Assembly (NCBI GenBank): GCA_029977205.1
Contig: JAPOLI010000006.1
Span: 1 to 54,593, forward strand
Direction: 5' to 3'
Origin: a bacterium
GTDB taxonomy: Bacteria > Actinomycetota > Thermoleophilia > Miltoncostaeales > Miltoncostaeaceae
Length of the DNA stretch: 54,593 nucleotides
Shown: positions 11,792 through 20,184 of the stretch, piece by piece
Layout: every line of letters starts with the position of its first letter
Position numbering within the stretch: the stretch's first letter is position 1
Translations under genes and position numbers: made by a program
Notes under the pieces: generated by a model
The model's database searches: none
What the model was told of the DNA's origin: nothing
The model's input: only the letters and a program-made list of their open reading frames with translations

Positions 11792-12538
11792 GTGCATGCG
11801 CTCGAGATCCGCGACCTCGACAAGGTCTACGACGACGGCACCCACGCCCTGAGTGACCTGTCGCTCGTGGTGCCCGACGGCGGGTTCCACGGCCTCCTCG
11901 GCCCGAACGGCTCGGGCAAGAGCACGCTCATCGGCATCGTCACCGGGCTGGTGCGCGGCCCGGCGGGACACGTGGAGGTGTTCGGGCACGACGCCGTGGC
12001 CGACCCGCGCCGGGCGCGCACCCTCGTCGGGCTCGCGCCGCAGGAGGTCCACCTCGACCGATTCCTCACCGCCCGGGAGGTGCTGTCCTTTCACGGCCGG
12101 TACTTCGGCATGCAGCGGGTCGATGCAGACGCGCGCGCGGACGAGCTGCTCGCGGCCTTCGACCTCGAGTCCAAGGCCGGCACCCGGCCCCATCGGCTCT
12201 CGGGAGGGATGCGCCGCCGGCTGCTCATCGCCCGGGCGCTGGTGCACCGACCCCGCCTGGCGATCCTCGACGAGCCCACCGCTGGCGTGGACCTCGAGCT
12301 TCGTCGGGACCTCTGGACGTACCTTGAGCGCCTGCGCGATGAGCAGCGCACCTCGATCCTCCTCACCACCCACTACCTCGAGGAGGCCGAGGTGCTGTGC
12401 GACAGGATCTCGATGATCCGCGAGGGCCGCATCGTGGCCGAGGGCACGGTGCCGGAGATCATCGACCGCTACGGGGGCCCGCGCCTCGAGGACGCCTACC
12501 TGCGCGTGATGCGCGGCGCGGCGGGGGTCGTGGCGTGA
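11792..12538 (+). CDS. ABC-2 type exporter, ATP-binding protein
   Basis: Cytoplasmic ATPase subunit (248 residues) of a DrrA/NodI-like exporter; substrate unknown. Walker A is GPNGSGKST near residue 38, the Q-loop region is LVGLAPQEVHLD, the signature is LSGGMRRRLLIARAL and Walker B is LAILDEPTAGVD. The real start is GTG 11792 (VHALEIRDLDKVYDDG). The open frame extends upstream but has no family-like sequence there. GTG is placed 7 nt after a TACGTT box. Its stop overlaps the permease start (GTGA), so the two form one transporter operon, divergent from purD. Confidence 0.9.
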   Translation: MHALEIRDLDKVYDDGTHALSDLSLVVPDGGFHGLLGPNGSGKSTLIGIVTGLVRGPAGHVEVFGHDAVADPRRARTLVGLAPQEVHLDRFLTAREVLSFHGRYFGMQRVDADARADELLAAFDLESKAGTRPHRLSGGMRRRLLIARALVHRPRLAILDEPTAGVDLELRRDLWTYLERLRDEQRTSILLTTHYLEEAEVLCDRISMIREGRIVAEGTVPEIIDRYGGPRLEDAYLRVMRGAAGVVA

Positions 12539-13395
12539 GCACCGATCACCCGAGCGCGGGGCCTCCTGGTGACACCGGCCCCGCTGTCGTGATGTCCGCG
12601 GACGACGCCCGCATGGGCGATGCCGCCCTGCGGGCAGCATCGCGCCGCGGCACCACCGCGCTTTCGGGTCGCGAGGTCCGGCGGGTCACGAAGCTCTGGA
12701 CCCAGACCATCCTTCCGCCGGTGGTCACCGCGGTGCTGTTCATGGCGGTGTTCGGGGGCGCGCTCGGCGGCGAGCTTCGCCAGGTATCCGGCATTCAGTA
12801 CCTGTGGTTCATCCTGCCCGGGCTGCTCGTCACCACGGTGTCGGGCCAGGCATTCGCCAATGCCTCGACGAGCCTCTACCAGGCACGTAACGAGGGCTAC
12901 ATCGACGATGTGCTCTCGTCGCCGCTGCGTTCGGCCGAGGTCGTGCTCTCGTACATGGTGGGGGGTCTGTACCGCGGATGGGTCACCGCGGCGATCGTCG
13001 GCGCATGCGCCCTTCCCTTCGTGCCCGGCGTCGACAACTGGGCGCTGGCGGTGCTGGTGCTGGTGCTCACCGGCGTCGTCTTCAGCGCCCTCGGGGTGAT
13101 CACCGGCATCTGGGCCGACTCGTTCGACCAGCAGGCCTTCATCGCCGCGCTGATCATCACGCCACTCGCCCTCCTCGGCGGCGTGTTCTACAGCGTCGAG
13201 ACGCTCGCCGAGCCATGGCGCACGCTCACGATGTTCGACCCCATCTACTACCTCGTCGACGCCGAGCGCGCAGGGGTTACGGGGCTCAACGAGAGCGCCG
13301 TGTGGCTCTCGGTGCTCATCGCGGCCGTTGTCGCCGTGGCTGTGACCCTCTGGGCCATCCGCATGTTCCGCACCGGACGCCGGCTCCGCCCCTAG
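12535..13395 (+). CDS. ABC-2 type exporter, permease
   Basis: Membrane subunit (286 residues) partnering the preceding ATPase. After a hydrophilic N terminus of about 50 residues come about six membrane segments, including ILPPVVTAVLFMAVFGGALG, YLWFILPGLLVTTVSG, ALAVLVLVLTGVVFSALGVI and a final VSVLIAAVVAVAVTLWAI-like helix. The conserved ABC-2 stretch GVFYSVETLAEPWRTL (normally -P-W-) precedes the last helix. I chose GTG 12535 because it overlaps the ATPase stop as GTGA. A second in-frame ATG about 19 codons later is possible. Confidence 0.88.
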   Translation: MSTDHPSAGPPGDTGPAVVMSADDARMGDAALRAASRRGTTALSGREVRRVTKLWTQTILPPVVTAVLFMAVFGGALGGELRQVSGIQYLWFILPGLLVTTVSGQAFANASTSLYQARNEGYIDDVLSSPLRSAEVVLSYMVGGLYRGWVTAAIVGACALPFVPGVDNWALAVLVLVLTGVVFSALGVITGIWADSFDQQAFIAALIITPLALLGGVFYSVETLAEPWRTLTMFDPIYYLVDAERAGVTGLNESAVWLSVLIAAVVAVAVTLWAIRMFRTGRRLRP

Positions 13396-13404
13396 GGCGC
13401 CGTC

Positions 13405-13430
13405 CCCGGCCCGGGCCACCCTGGGCCGGG
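13405..13430 (+). terminator. Hairpin terminator after the ABC-2 exporter
   Basis: CCCGGCCC (13405-13412) pairs with GGGCCGGG (13423-13430) around a 10-nt loop, 9 nt after the permease stop. No U-tract follows. Confidence 0.5.
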
Positions 13431-13505
13431 TCGTGACCAGGCGGCCGAATCGCCAGATTCGCCGGGTTGCGTGGGCGCAGTCCCCCACGATTCACCCCGC
13501 GGTCA

Positions 13506-13535
13506 TACGCTCGGGGTCCTGCACGACGACGGAGG
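13506..13535 (+). promoter_or_regulatory. Promoter and RBS of the NTF2-like gene
   Basis: TACGCT (13506-13511) is a -10 candidate. A clear GGAGG (13531-13535) stands 8 nt before ATG 13544. Unlike many genes here, this one has a short leader with a Shine-Dalgarno, and the RBS decides the start. Confidence 0.5.
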
Positions 13536-13543
13536 ATGTCGCA

Positions 13544-13903
13544 ATGACGACGCTACCGACATCGATTGTTGATCAACTCTTTGACGTCGCGGATGAGGAC
13601 GGTGTCCAGCGGGCTCTGGCGCTCCTGTCCGACGACATCACCTGGACCCAGTACGACATCGACAACAGGCCCGCTGCGCCGATCGTGGCCCATGGCCGCG
13701 ACGAGGTCGAGGTGCTGCTGCGCAAGGGCATGGCGCCCGGCATGACGCACCGCGCCCTGCGCACGCTCGCCGCTGACGACGGCATTGCCTGCCATGTCGA
13801 GTGCTCGTACCCGGATGGGGCGAAGGTGGAGTGCACGTATCTCATGCGCCTCGACGGCGATCAGGTCGTGGACGTGCTCGGCACGATGTGCTGGGACGGC
13901 TAG
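13544..13903 (+). CDS. SnoaL/NTF2-like fold protein of unknown function
   Basis: Small cytoplasmic protein, 119 residues, resembling the NTF2-like/SnoaL superfamily of small cone-shaped folds used by polyketide cyclases, ketosteroid isomerases and many uncharacterised proteins. The pattern fits: an N-terminal helix pair (SIVDQLFDVADEDGVQRALA), LLSDDITWTQYDI, then HGRDEVEVLLRKG and paired strands with CHVECSY and VECTYLMRLDGDQVVDVLG. No catalytic residues can be assigned. Single-gene unit with its own promoter, convergent with purA. Confidence 0.7.
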   Translation: MTTLPTSIVDQLFDVADEDGVQRALALLSDDITWTQYDIDNRPAAPIVAHGRDEVEVLLRKGMAPGMTHRALRTLAADDGIACHVECSYPDGAKVECTYLMRLDGDQVVDVLGTMCWDG

Positions 13904-13919
13904 GGCCCGGAATGTGACG

Positions 13920-13947
13920 GGCGCGCCCGGGTGTGTCCCGGGCGCGC

Positions 13948-13948
<1 letters not shown>
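13920..13948. terminator. Two-way hairpin terminator between NTF2-like gene and purA
   Basis: GGCGCGCCCGGG (13920-13931) and CCCGGGCGCGCC (13937-13948) form a perfect 12-bp stem with a 5-nt loop. The last base belongs to the purA stop codon on the other strand. No U-tract on either side. Confidence 0.7.
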
Positions 13949-15240
<1,292 letters not shown>

Positions 15241-15265
15241 TCATCTCTTCGCCGCGCACATGACT

Positions 15266-15287
15266 CGGCCCGCGTTACCGCGGGCCG
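15266..15287 (-). promoter_or_regulatory. Hairpin in the purA 5' leader
   Basis: CGGCCCGCG-TTAC-CGCGGGCCG is a 9-bp perfect inverted repeat with a 4-nt loop. It lies between the likely -10 box and the purA ATG, about 35 nt upstream of the start. It could be an attenuator or mRNA-stabilising stem, or an operator overlapping the start of transcription. Confidence 0.45.
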
Positions 15288-15299
15288 GATACCCCGTGG

Positions 15300-15305
15300 A
15301 TAATA
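15300..15305 (-). promoter_or_regulatory. -10 box of purA
   Basis: On the minus strand TATTAT (15305-15300), unusually AT-rich for this window, is close to the TATAAT consensus. Transcription from about 15293 would give a leader of roughly 60 nt that contains the hairpin and the RBS. Confidence 0.5.
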
Positions 15306-15384
15306 GCCCGTCCTCGTGCGTGCACGCGCCGCCGCGGCGGAGGGGTCGCGCCGTGGGGCTCAGCGTGCGCCGACCGCCTCGGGC

Positions 15385-15411
15385 GCCGGTGGCCGACCGG
15401 CGGCCACCGGC
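15385..15411 (-). terminator. Hairpin downstream of the NarL-type regulator
   Basis: GCCGGTGGCC (15385-15394) and GGCCACCGGC (15402-15411) pair perfectly over 10 bp with a 7-nt loop, about 75 bp past the regulator's stop and upstream of the purA promoter. No U-tract. The rest of 15232-15485 shows no gene. Confidence 0.5.
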
Positions 15412-15485
15412 CCGTGCGTGGGGTCGGCCGCACCGGCCTGAGCGCGCAGCACAGGGCGTGCCCTCGCCCCGCCGCCGGGTGCGTC

Positions 15486-16139
15486 TTAGCCGAGCATTCC
15501 CATCCGGGCCGCGGCATGAGCGGCCTCGGTGCGGTTCTGCACCCCGAGCTTGCGGTAGGTGTTGGACAGGTGGAACTTGATGGTCTGCGGCGAGACAACC
15601 AGCTCGGCGGCGATCTGCTCGTTGGACATGCCCTGCGCCGCGAGGCGCAGCACATCACGCTCGCGGCTTGTGAGGGGTGTCTTGGTCGGGGTGGCAGGCG
15701 CCGCGTTCGGGCGCACCTGCACGCCGGCGAGCGACTGGCGCACGAGCGCCGGGAGGTCCTCGAGCGGCGTCGTCTTAGGGAGGTGGGTCGAGATTCCCGC
15801 GCTCATGCTCTCGGCGACATGGTCCTCGTCCCACATGCGCGAGAGCGCGATGATGGTGACGTCGGGGTAGTCCTGGGCGATCATCGCGATGCACGTGATG
15901 CCGTCGTGGCTCCGCATCCATGGCTCGATCACCACCACGTCGGGGCGGGCCGTCGGCATCTTGTCGAGCGCCTCGTCCCCGGAGTGGGCGAGCATGACGA
16001 CCTCCATGCCGGCCACATCACGGAACATGCGCGCGAGCCCGTCCACCTGCGCGGGGTATTCGTCGACGATGCCGACGCGGACGACGTTGCCCGCCGGGGG
16101 GAGCGGGTCGGACTCGCCAGTACTGTGCTCAGGCGCCAT
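15486..16139 (-). CDS. NarL/FixJ-type response regulator with an atypical receiver
   Basis: Transcription regulator of 217 residues. The receiver domain (about 20-135) keeps the acidic pair Asp26-Glu27 (GIVDEYP), Ser100 (ALSRMW) and Lys122 (LPKTTP). At the phosphoacceptor position, 45 residues after Glu27, it has Glu72 (VVVIEPWM) in place of Asp. A LuxR-type HTH follows at about 152-217 (LTSRERDVLRLAAQGMSNEQ). No sensor kinase gene is nearby. Glu at this site cannot be phosphorylated like Asp and often mimics the active state, so the protein may act constitutively or answer another signal. The start ATG is the first plausible one; TAAGCC ends 6 nt upstream, a poor -10 match. Confidence 0.85.
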   Translation of the reverse strand: MAPEHSTGESDPLPPAGNVVRVGIVDEYPAQVDGLARMFRDVAGMEVVMLAHSGDEALDKMPTARPDVVVIEPWMRSHDGITCIAMIAQDYPDVTIIALSRMWDEDHVAESMSAGISTHLPKTTPLEDLPALVRQSLAGVQVRPNAAPATPTKTPLTSRERDVLRLAAQGMSNEQIAAELVVSPQTIKFHLSNTYRKLGVQNRTEAAHAAARMGMLG

Positions 16140-16277
16140 CTGTCGGGCTTAGTCTCGCCAAGGGGTCCATCCTCCAAGACACGGCAAATTTAATGTTACA
16201 TCCCGTCACGGTGTCGTGGTGCGGACCGCGCGCTGCGCCGTCCGTGTCTGCGCTGCGCCGTGCCCGGGGCCCCCGCG

Positions 16278-17684
16278 CTAGCGGGCGTCGTGGTCCGACG
16301 CGAGGCCACCGAACTTGGCGTATGTGCCCATGAACGCAAGCTTGACCCGGTCGGTCGGCCCATTGCGGTGCTTGGCCACGTTGACCTCCGCGATGCCCTT
16401 GCTCTCGCTGTCCTGCTCGTAGTAGTCGTCGCGGTAGATGAGCAGCACCATGTCGGCGTCCTGCTCGATGGCCCCGGACTCGCGCAGATCCGAGAGCATC
16501 GGACGCTTGTCGGTGCGCGCATCGGGCGAGCGGTTGAGCTGCGATACCACGATGATCGGCACGTCCAGGTCACGCGCCATCATCTTGAGCCCGCGCGAGA
16601 TGGCGGAGATCTCCTGCACCCGGTTCTCATCCCGGCGCCGGAGGTGCGGCGCGCCCTCCATGAGCTGGATGTAGTCGACCACCACCAGGCCCAGGCCCTC
16701 GCGCGCCTTCAGCCTCCGCGCCTTGGTGCGCATCTCGGTCACCGTCATGCCCTCGGAGTCATCGATGAAGATCGGCGCCTTGGTGAGGCGATCGGCCGCC
16801 TGGCTGACGCGCGGCCAGTCGTCGGCGGACAACCGTCCGCTGCGCATTCGCGAGGCATCCACCATGGCCACCGAGCAGAGCATGCGCTGGGTGAGCTCCT
16901 CGCCGCTCATCTCGAGGCTGAAGATCGCCACGGTCTGGCCCTCGGTGAGCGCGACATGCTCGGCCATGCCCAGGGCCAGTGCCGTCTTTCCCATGGACGG
17001 GCGCGCGGCGATGACGATGAGGTTCGACGGCCGGAAGCCACCGGTGAGGCGGTCGAGGTCCTCGAAGCCCGAGGGAAGCCCCGTGACCTCCGATCCGTGC
17101 TCGCTGGCGGCCACCAGCCGCTCAAGGCTGCTCGTCACGAGGTCGCCGGTGCCGATGAAGTCACCCCGGGTGCGCTTGTTCGAGAGCTCATAGACGAGAT
17201 CCTCAGCGCGCTGGACCATGTCGGTGGTCTCGCCCTCGCGCTCGGCGACCAGGATCTCGATCTCCTGGCCCACCTGGAGCAGGCGACGCTGCGTCGCGGT
17301 GTCGCGCACCATCTCGCCATACGAGCGGTAGGACGCCGCGATGTACGGCGTGGTCATCAGGTCGAGCACGGCGTCGCGGCCGCCCGCCATGTCGAGGTCG
17401 CCCGTCTTCGTGAGCTGCTCGATCACGGTGATGGGCTCGATCGGCTCGCCGACGCCGAAGAGCTCGGTGATGGCGTTGAAGATGCGGCGATGTCCCTCGC
17501 GATAGAAGTCGTCGTGCGAGACGAGCGCCATGGCCTCGGCGATGTTGTTCTGCGGGCCGTCGATGAGTGACGCCAGCAGGAGCTCCTCGGCCTCGACGTT
17601 CTGTGGCGGGGGAATGTGCCCGCCGCCGACCGGTGCAGGAGGCGCCGCCTCGCGGCGGGCGACCGCTCCGGCCTCAGAGCTCAT
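16278..17684 (-). CDS. dnaB: Replicative DNA helicase
   Basis: Hexameric ATP-driven 5'-3' helicase of the replication fork. 468 residues, no intein. The N-terminal domain starts PPQNVEAEELLLASLIDG. The RecA-like domain has Walker A ARPSMGKTALALG (about residue 235), Walker B LGLVVVDYIQLM and the DnaB loop VVSQLNRSPDARTDKRP. The C-terminal VAKHRNGPTDRVKLAF is canonical. ATG 17684 overlaps the rplI stop by 4 nt, so it is the last gene of the rpsF-ssb-rplI-dnaB operon. Confidence 0.97.
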   Translation of the reverse strand: MSSEAGAVARREAAPPAPVGGGHIPPPQNVEAEELLLASLIDGPQNNIAEAMALVSHDDFYREGHRRIFNAITELFGVGEPIEPITVIEQLTKTGDLDMAGGRDAVLDLMTTPYIAASYRSYGEMVRDTATQRRLLQVGQEIEILVAEREGETTDMVQRAEDLVYELSNKRTRGDFIGTGDLVTSSLERLVAASEHGSEVTGLPSGFEDLDRLTGGFRPSNLIVIAARPSMGKTALALGMAEHVALTEGQTVAIFSLEMSGEELTQRMLCSVAMVDASRMRSGRLSADDWPRVSQAADRLTKAPIFIDDSEGMTVTEMRTKARRLKAREGLGLVVVDYIQLMEGAPHLRRRDENRVQEISAISRGLKMMARDLDVPIIVVSQLNRSPDARTDKRPMLSDLRESGAIEQDADMVLLIYRDDYYEQDSESKGIAEVNVAKHRNGPTDRVKLAFMGTYAKFGGLASDHDAR

Positions 17685-18136
17685 TCGTCGAGAAGCGGGG
17701 AGACGATCGTCTTGACCTCCGCCACGCCGGCCTCGCCGAGGTCGACCGGTACCTCATAGGTGCCCGTGGTGCGAATAGGCGGGTCGACCGTGATGTGGCG
17801 CCGGTCGATGCGCACGTCGCGCGCCTCGAAGATGGCGTCGGAGACGTCCGCGGCCGTGATGGAGCCGAACAGGCGTCCATCACCTCCGGCCTTGGCCTTG
17901 AGGGTGAGGATGGTGCGTCCGAGCAGGTCAACCAACTCGCGGTCGTCGGCGAGCTTCTGCTCGCGTGCGGCGGCGCGCTGCTCCTGCGTGCGCTGCACCT
18001 CGGCGATGCGCGCCGGGGTGGCCGCTTCGGCGAGCCCGCGGGGCTCGAGGTAGTTGCGCATGTACCCGCGCGCAACATTGACCACGGACCCGGCGTGGCC
18101 GAGTCCCTTGACGTCTTCGGTGAGGATCGCCTGCAT
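17681..18136 (-). CDS. rplI: 50S ribosomal protein bL9
   Basis: Ribosomal protein bL9, 151 residues, binding 23S rRNA at the base of the L1 stalk. The N-terminal domain shows the family signature GLGHAGSVVNVARGYMRNYLEPRG with a trailing A, then the long connecting helix (RTQEQRAAAREQKLADDREL) and the C-terminal domain with FGSITAADVSDAI. ATG 18136 lies only 10 nt after the ssb stop. In most bacteria rpsR (bS18) lies between ssb and rplI; here there is no room for it. The quoted signature spans residues about 13-37. Confidence 0.97.
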   Translation of the reverse strand: MQAILTEDVKGLGHAGSVVNVARGYMRNYLEPRGLAEAATPARIAEVQRTQEQRAAAREQKLADDRELVDLLGRTILTLKAKAGGDGRLFGSITAADVSDAIFEARDVRIDRRHITVDPPIRTTGTYEVPVDLGEAGVAEVKTIVSPLLDE

Positions 18137-18146
18137 CAGTCAGTTC

Positions 18147-18620
18147 CTAGAACGGGATGTCGTCGTCACCGGCGGGAGCCGGTGCGGGTGAGGAGAGGTC
18201 GCTGGTGTCCACCGGCAGGTCGCCGCCGGGAGTAGCGGGCGCTGCCTGGGACGACCAGCCACCACCACCACCACCGTCGCCATCGCCGCGGCTGTCGAGG
18301 AAGAAGACGTCGTTGGCCACCACATCGACGCTCTGGCGCTTCGCGCCGTCCTGGGCCTCCCACTCACGCCACTGGAGGCGTCCGTCGATGCCGATCCGTC
18401 GACCCTTGGCCATGTAGTTGGCCACCGTCTCGGCCTGCCGGCCGAACACGCTGACGTCGAAGAAGTTGGGCTTGTCCACCCACTGCCCCGACTCGTCCCG
18501 GGCACGCCCGTTGACGGCGATCCGGAGCGAGGCCACGGCATCGCCGGAGCGCAGGTGGCGCAACTCGGGGTCACGGGTGAGGCGACCGATGAGGGTGACG
18601 CGGTTGAGATCGGCGGGCAC
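18147..18620 (-). CDS. ssb: Single-stranded DNA-binding protein
   Basis: OB-fold protein that coats ssDNA and recruits partners through its C-terminal tip. 157 residues: the OB fold spans about 1-110 (LNRVTLIGRLTRDPELRHL, FFDVSVFGRQAETVANYM, GRRIGIDGRLQWREW), then a Gly/Pro-rich linker, ending in the acidic DDDIPF tip. The start is GTG 18620 with AGGAG 5 nt upstream. It sits between rpsF (27-nt gap) and rplI (10-nt gap). Confidence 0.97.
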   Translation of the reverse strand: MPADLNRVTLIGRLTRDPELRHLRSGDAVASLRIAVNGRARDESGQWVDKPNFFDVSVFGRQAETVANYMAKGRRIGIDGRLQWREWEAQDGAKRQSVDVVANDVFFLDSRGDGDGGGGGGWSSQAAPATPGGDLPVDTSDLSSPAPAPAGDDDIPF

Positions 18621-18647
18621 GTGGGCTCCTCGGACGGGGTTGCGCGA

Positions 18648-19064
18648 CTAGCGGTCGCGGCGGCGGCCGCCGCCACCCGGGCCGCCGCGACGACCACCCC
18701 GCGGGCGCTCCTCGCGCTCCGGACGCTCGTCGATCGGCTCGGGCACGCCGTTGGCCTGAACGGTTGCGAGCTCGGCCTCCGTGAGGCGGAACGGCATCGC
18801 GCGCAGCACGACGTCCTTCGTGATGGCCAGCACGCGACCGATCTCATCGATGACCTCGGGCGAGGTCTGGCAGGTGACGACGACGTACACGCCGTCGGCC
18901 TGCTTTCGCACCGGGTACGCGATCTTGCGGCGCCCCCATTCGGCGACATCATCGACCGTGCCACCGCCATCCTCGATGAGCGAGCGCACGCGCGAGATGA
19001 CCTCGACCTGCTGCTCCTCATCGGCCTCGGGGCTGAGGATGATCATGATCTGGTACGCGGTGAT
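18648..19064 (-). CDS. rpsF: 30S ribosomal protein bS6 (probable non-standard ATC start)
   Basis: Ribosomal protein bS6, partner of bS18 on the 30S platform. Homology begins exactly at AYQIMIILSPEADEEQQ, continues with DVAEWGRRKIAYPVRKQADG and ends in a basic Arg/Gly tail. A textbook GGAGG (19076-19072) stands 7 nt before the codon ATC at 19064-19062, which would give (M)TAYQIM, the expected N terminus. The nearest in-frame ATG (19112) has no RBS and adds 16 residues unlike bS6. I therefore place the start at the ATC. A base error (ATG to ATC) or genuine ATC initiation would both explain this. Product is 138 residues. Confidence 0.85.
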   Translation of the reverse strand: MTAYQIMIILSPEADEEQQVEVISRVRSLIEDGGGTVDDVAEWGRRKIAYPVRKQADGVYVVVTCQTSPEVIDEIGRVLAITKDVVLRAMPFRLTEAELATVQANGVPEPIDERPEREERPRGGRRGGPGGGGRRRDR

Positions 19065-19169
19065 CGCCGGTCCTCCGGTGTCGGTCTGTGATGCTCGTCT
19101 GGTCGGCCGCATGGCATCGGAGCGGGCGCACGATGCACCCCGCCCGGCCGCGGCAGGCGGGAGACTATA
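19064..19169 (-). promoter_or_regulatory. Promoter and leader of the rpsF-ssb-rplI-dnaB operon
   Basis: TATAGT (19169-19164, minus strand) is the best -10 box of the window. The leader to the ATC start would be about 90 nt and includes the GGAGG RBS. In many bacteria the S6-S18 dimer binds its own rpsF leader. I cannot fold this one confidently, so such feedback is only a possibility. The same DNA reads TATAAC on the plus strand (19166-19171), a likely -10 for the divergent phosphoesterase gene. Confidence 0.5.
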
Positions 19170-19244
19170 ACAGCGCACGAGCCCCGGTCATGGACGTTCG
19201 TGCCGGACCGCGCACGAGCCGGTGTCGCTGTCCGTGATGCAAGC

Positions 19245-20159
19245 ATGCAGGCCGTGCCTCGTCCCGTCATCGCACTACCCGCGCGCCCGTTGGCTGGTGC
19301 CGCCGCCGCCGCCCTCGCGGTCCTCGCCATAAGCTCGGCGGGCGCCGCCCCCCACGGTCCGACGGGAGCCTCCACCACACCGTCCTCGTCCCCTGTGAGG
19401 TTCCTCGTGAAGGGGGACTGGGGAACGGGCAGCAGCGCCCAGGCGGCGATCTCCAGGCGCATGTGTGCGAGCCATGCCGCGCGCCCCGCCGCCTTCATCC
19501 TCACCACCGGCGACAACTTCTACGCGCCGGATGGCACCGCGACGCCCGGCAGCTTCGACAGGCCAGAGGCCTGCCTGCTGGCCGCAGGCCTTCCGTGGCG
19601 GGCCACCTGGGGCAACCACGACGTTGGTGGCACGTCCACGGCCACCCGCCTTTCCAGCCCGCGCCGCTGGTATTCGTTCGCGCGCGGTCCTCTGCGCGTG
19701 GTCGTCCTCGATGGCAACCAGCCGGCATCGCGTGCCCAGTTGTCGTTCCTCAGGCGCACCCTCGCGCGCGCCACTGAGCCGGTGCGCGTGGTCTCCATCC
19801 ACCAGCCGGTCTACACCGCGGGGCTGCATGCACCAAGCAGGACCGAGCAGCGCCTGATGGCGCCCCTGTTCCGCAGATACGGCGTCTCGCTGGTGCTGAG
19901 CGGCCACAACCATGCCTACGAGCGCATCGTCACCGGCGGGGTCACGTACATCGTGAGCGGTGGCGGCGGCGCTGCGCTGTACCCATGCGTGCGGGTGCCG
20001 AGGGGTCTGGCGCGATGCAGGCCGGAGCACCACTTCCTCGAGGTCGATGCATCGGCGACGTCACTGGTCGTGCGGGCCGTCCGCCGCAACGGATCGACCC
20101 TGGAGTCCGTTCGCGTCCCCGTGCGCACACCGGCGGCCGCATCAGCGCAGACGGGGTAA
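19245..20159 (+). CDS. Secreted calcineurin-like metallophosphoesterase
   Basis: Exported hydrolase, 304 residues, of the purple-acid-phosphatase-like branch of the calcineurin superfamily; likely extracytoplasmic phosphate ester cleavage, substrate unknown. The metal ligands are in order: KGDWGTG, TTGDNFYAPDG, WGNHDVGG, VSIHQPVY and LSGHNHAYERI. The N terminus (RPLAGAAAAALAVLAISSAGAA) is a Sec signal peptide. The frame is open from a GTG at 19200. I prefer ATG 19245, which gives a normal-length signal peptide, but no RBS marks either start. Confidence 0.85.
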   Translation: MQAVPRPVIALPARPLAGAAAAALAVLAISSAGAAPHGPTGASTTPSSSPVRFLVKGDWGTGSSAQAAISRRMCASHAARPAAFILTTGDNFYAPDGTATPGSFDRPEACLLAAGLPWRATWGNHDVGGTSTATRLSSPRRWYSFARGPLRVVVLDGNQPASRAQLSFLRRTLARATEPVRVVSIHQPVYTAGLHAPSRTEQRLMAPLFRRYGVSLVLSGHNHAYERIVTGGVTYIVSGGGGAALYPCVRVPRGLARCRPEHHFLEVDASATSLVVRAVRRNGSTLESVRVPVRTPAAASAQTG

Positions 20160-20164
20160 CGCAA

Positions 20165-20182
20165 CAGCGCCGGCGTGCGCTG
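20165..20182. terminator. Two-way hairpin between phosphoesterase and HTH gene
   Basis: CAGCGC (20165-20170) and GCGCTG (20177-20182) pair over 6 bp with a 6-nt loop in the 25-bp gap between convergent stop codons. Weaker than the other convergent hairpins. Confidence 0.45.
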
Positions 20183-20184
20183 AC

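Noticed and set aside
16229-16262. Direct repeat GCGCTGCGCCGT twice within about 30 bp downstream of dnaB
   Set aside because: Two short GC-rich copies only, with no further units and no feature linked to them.
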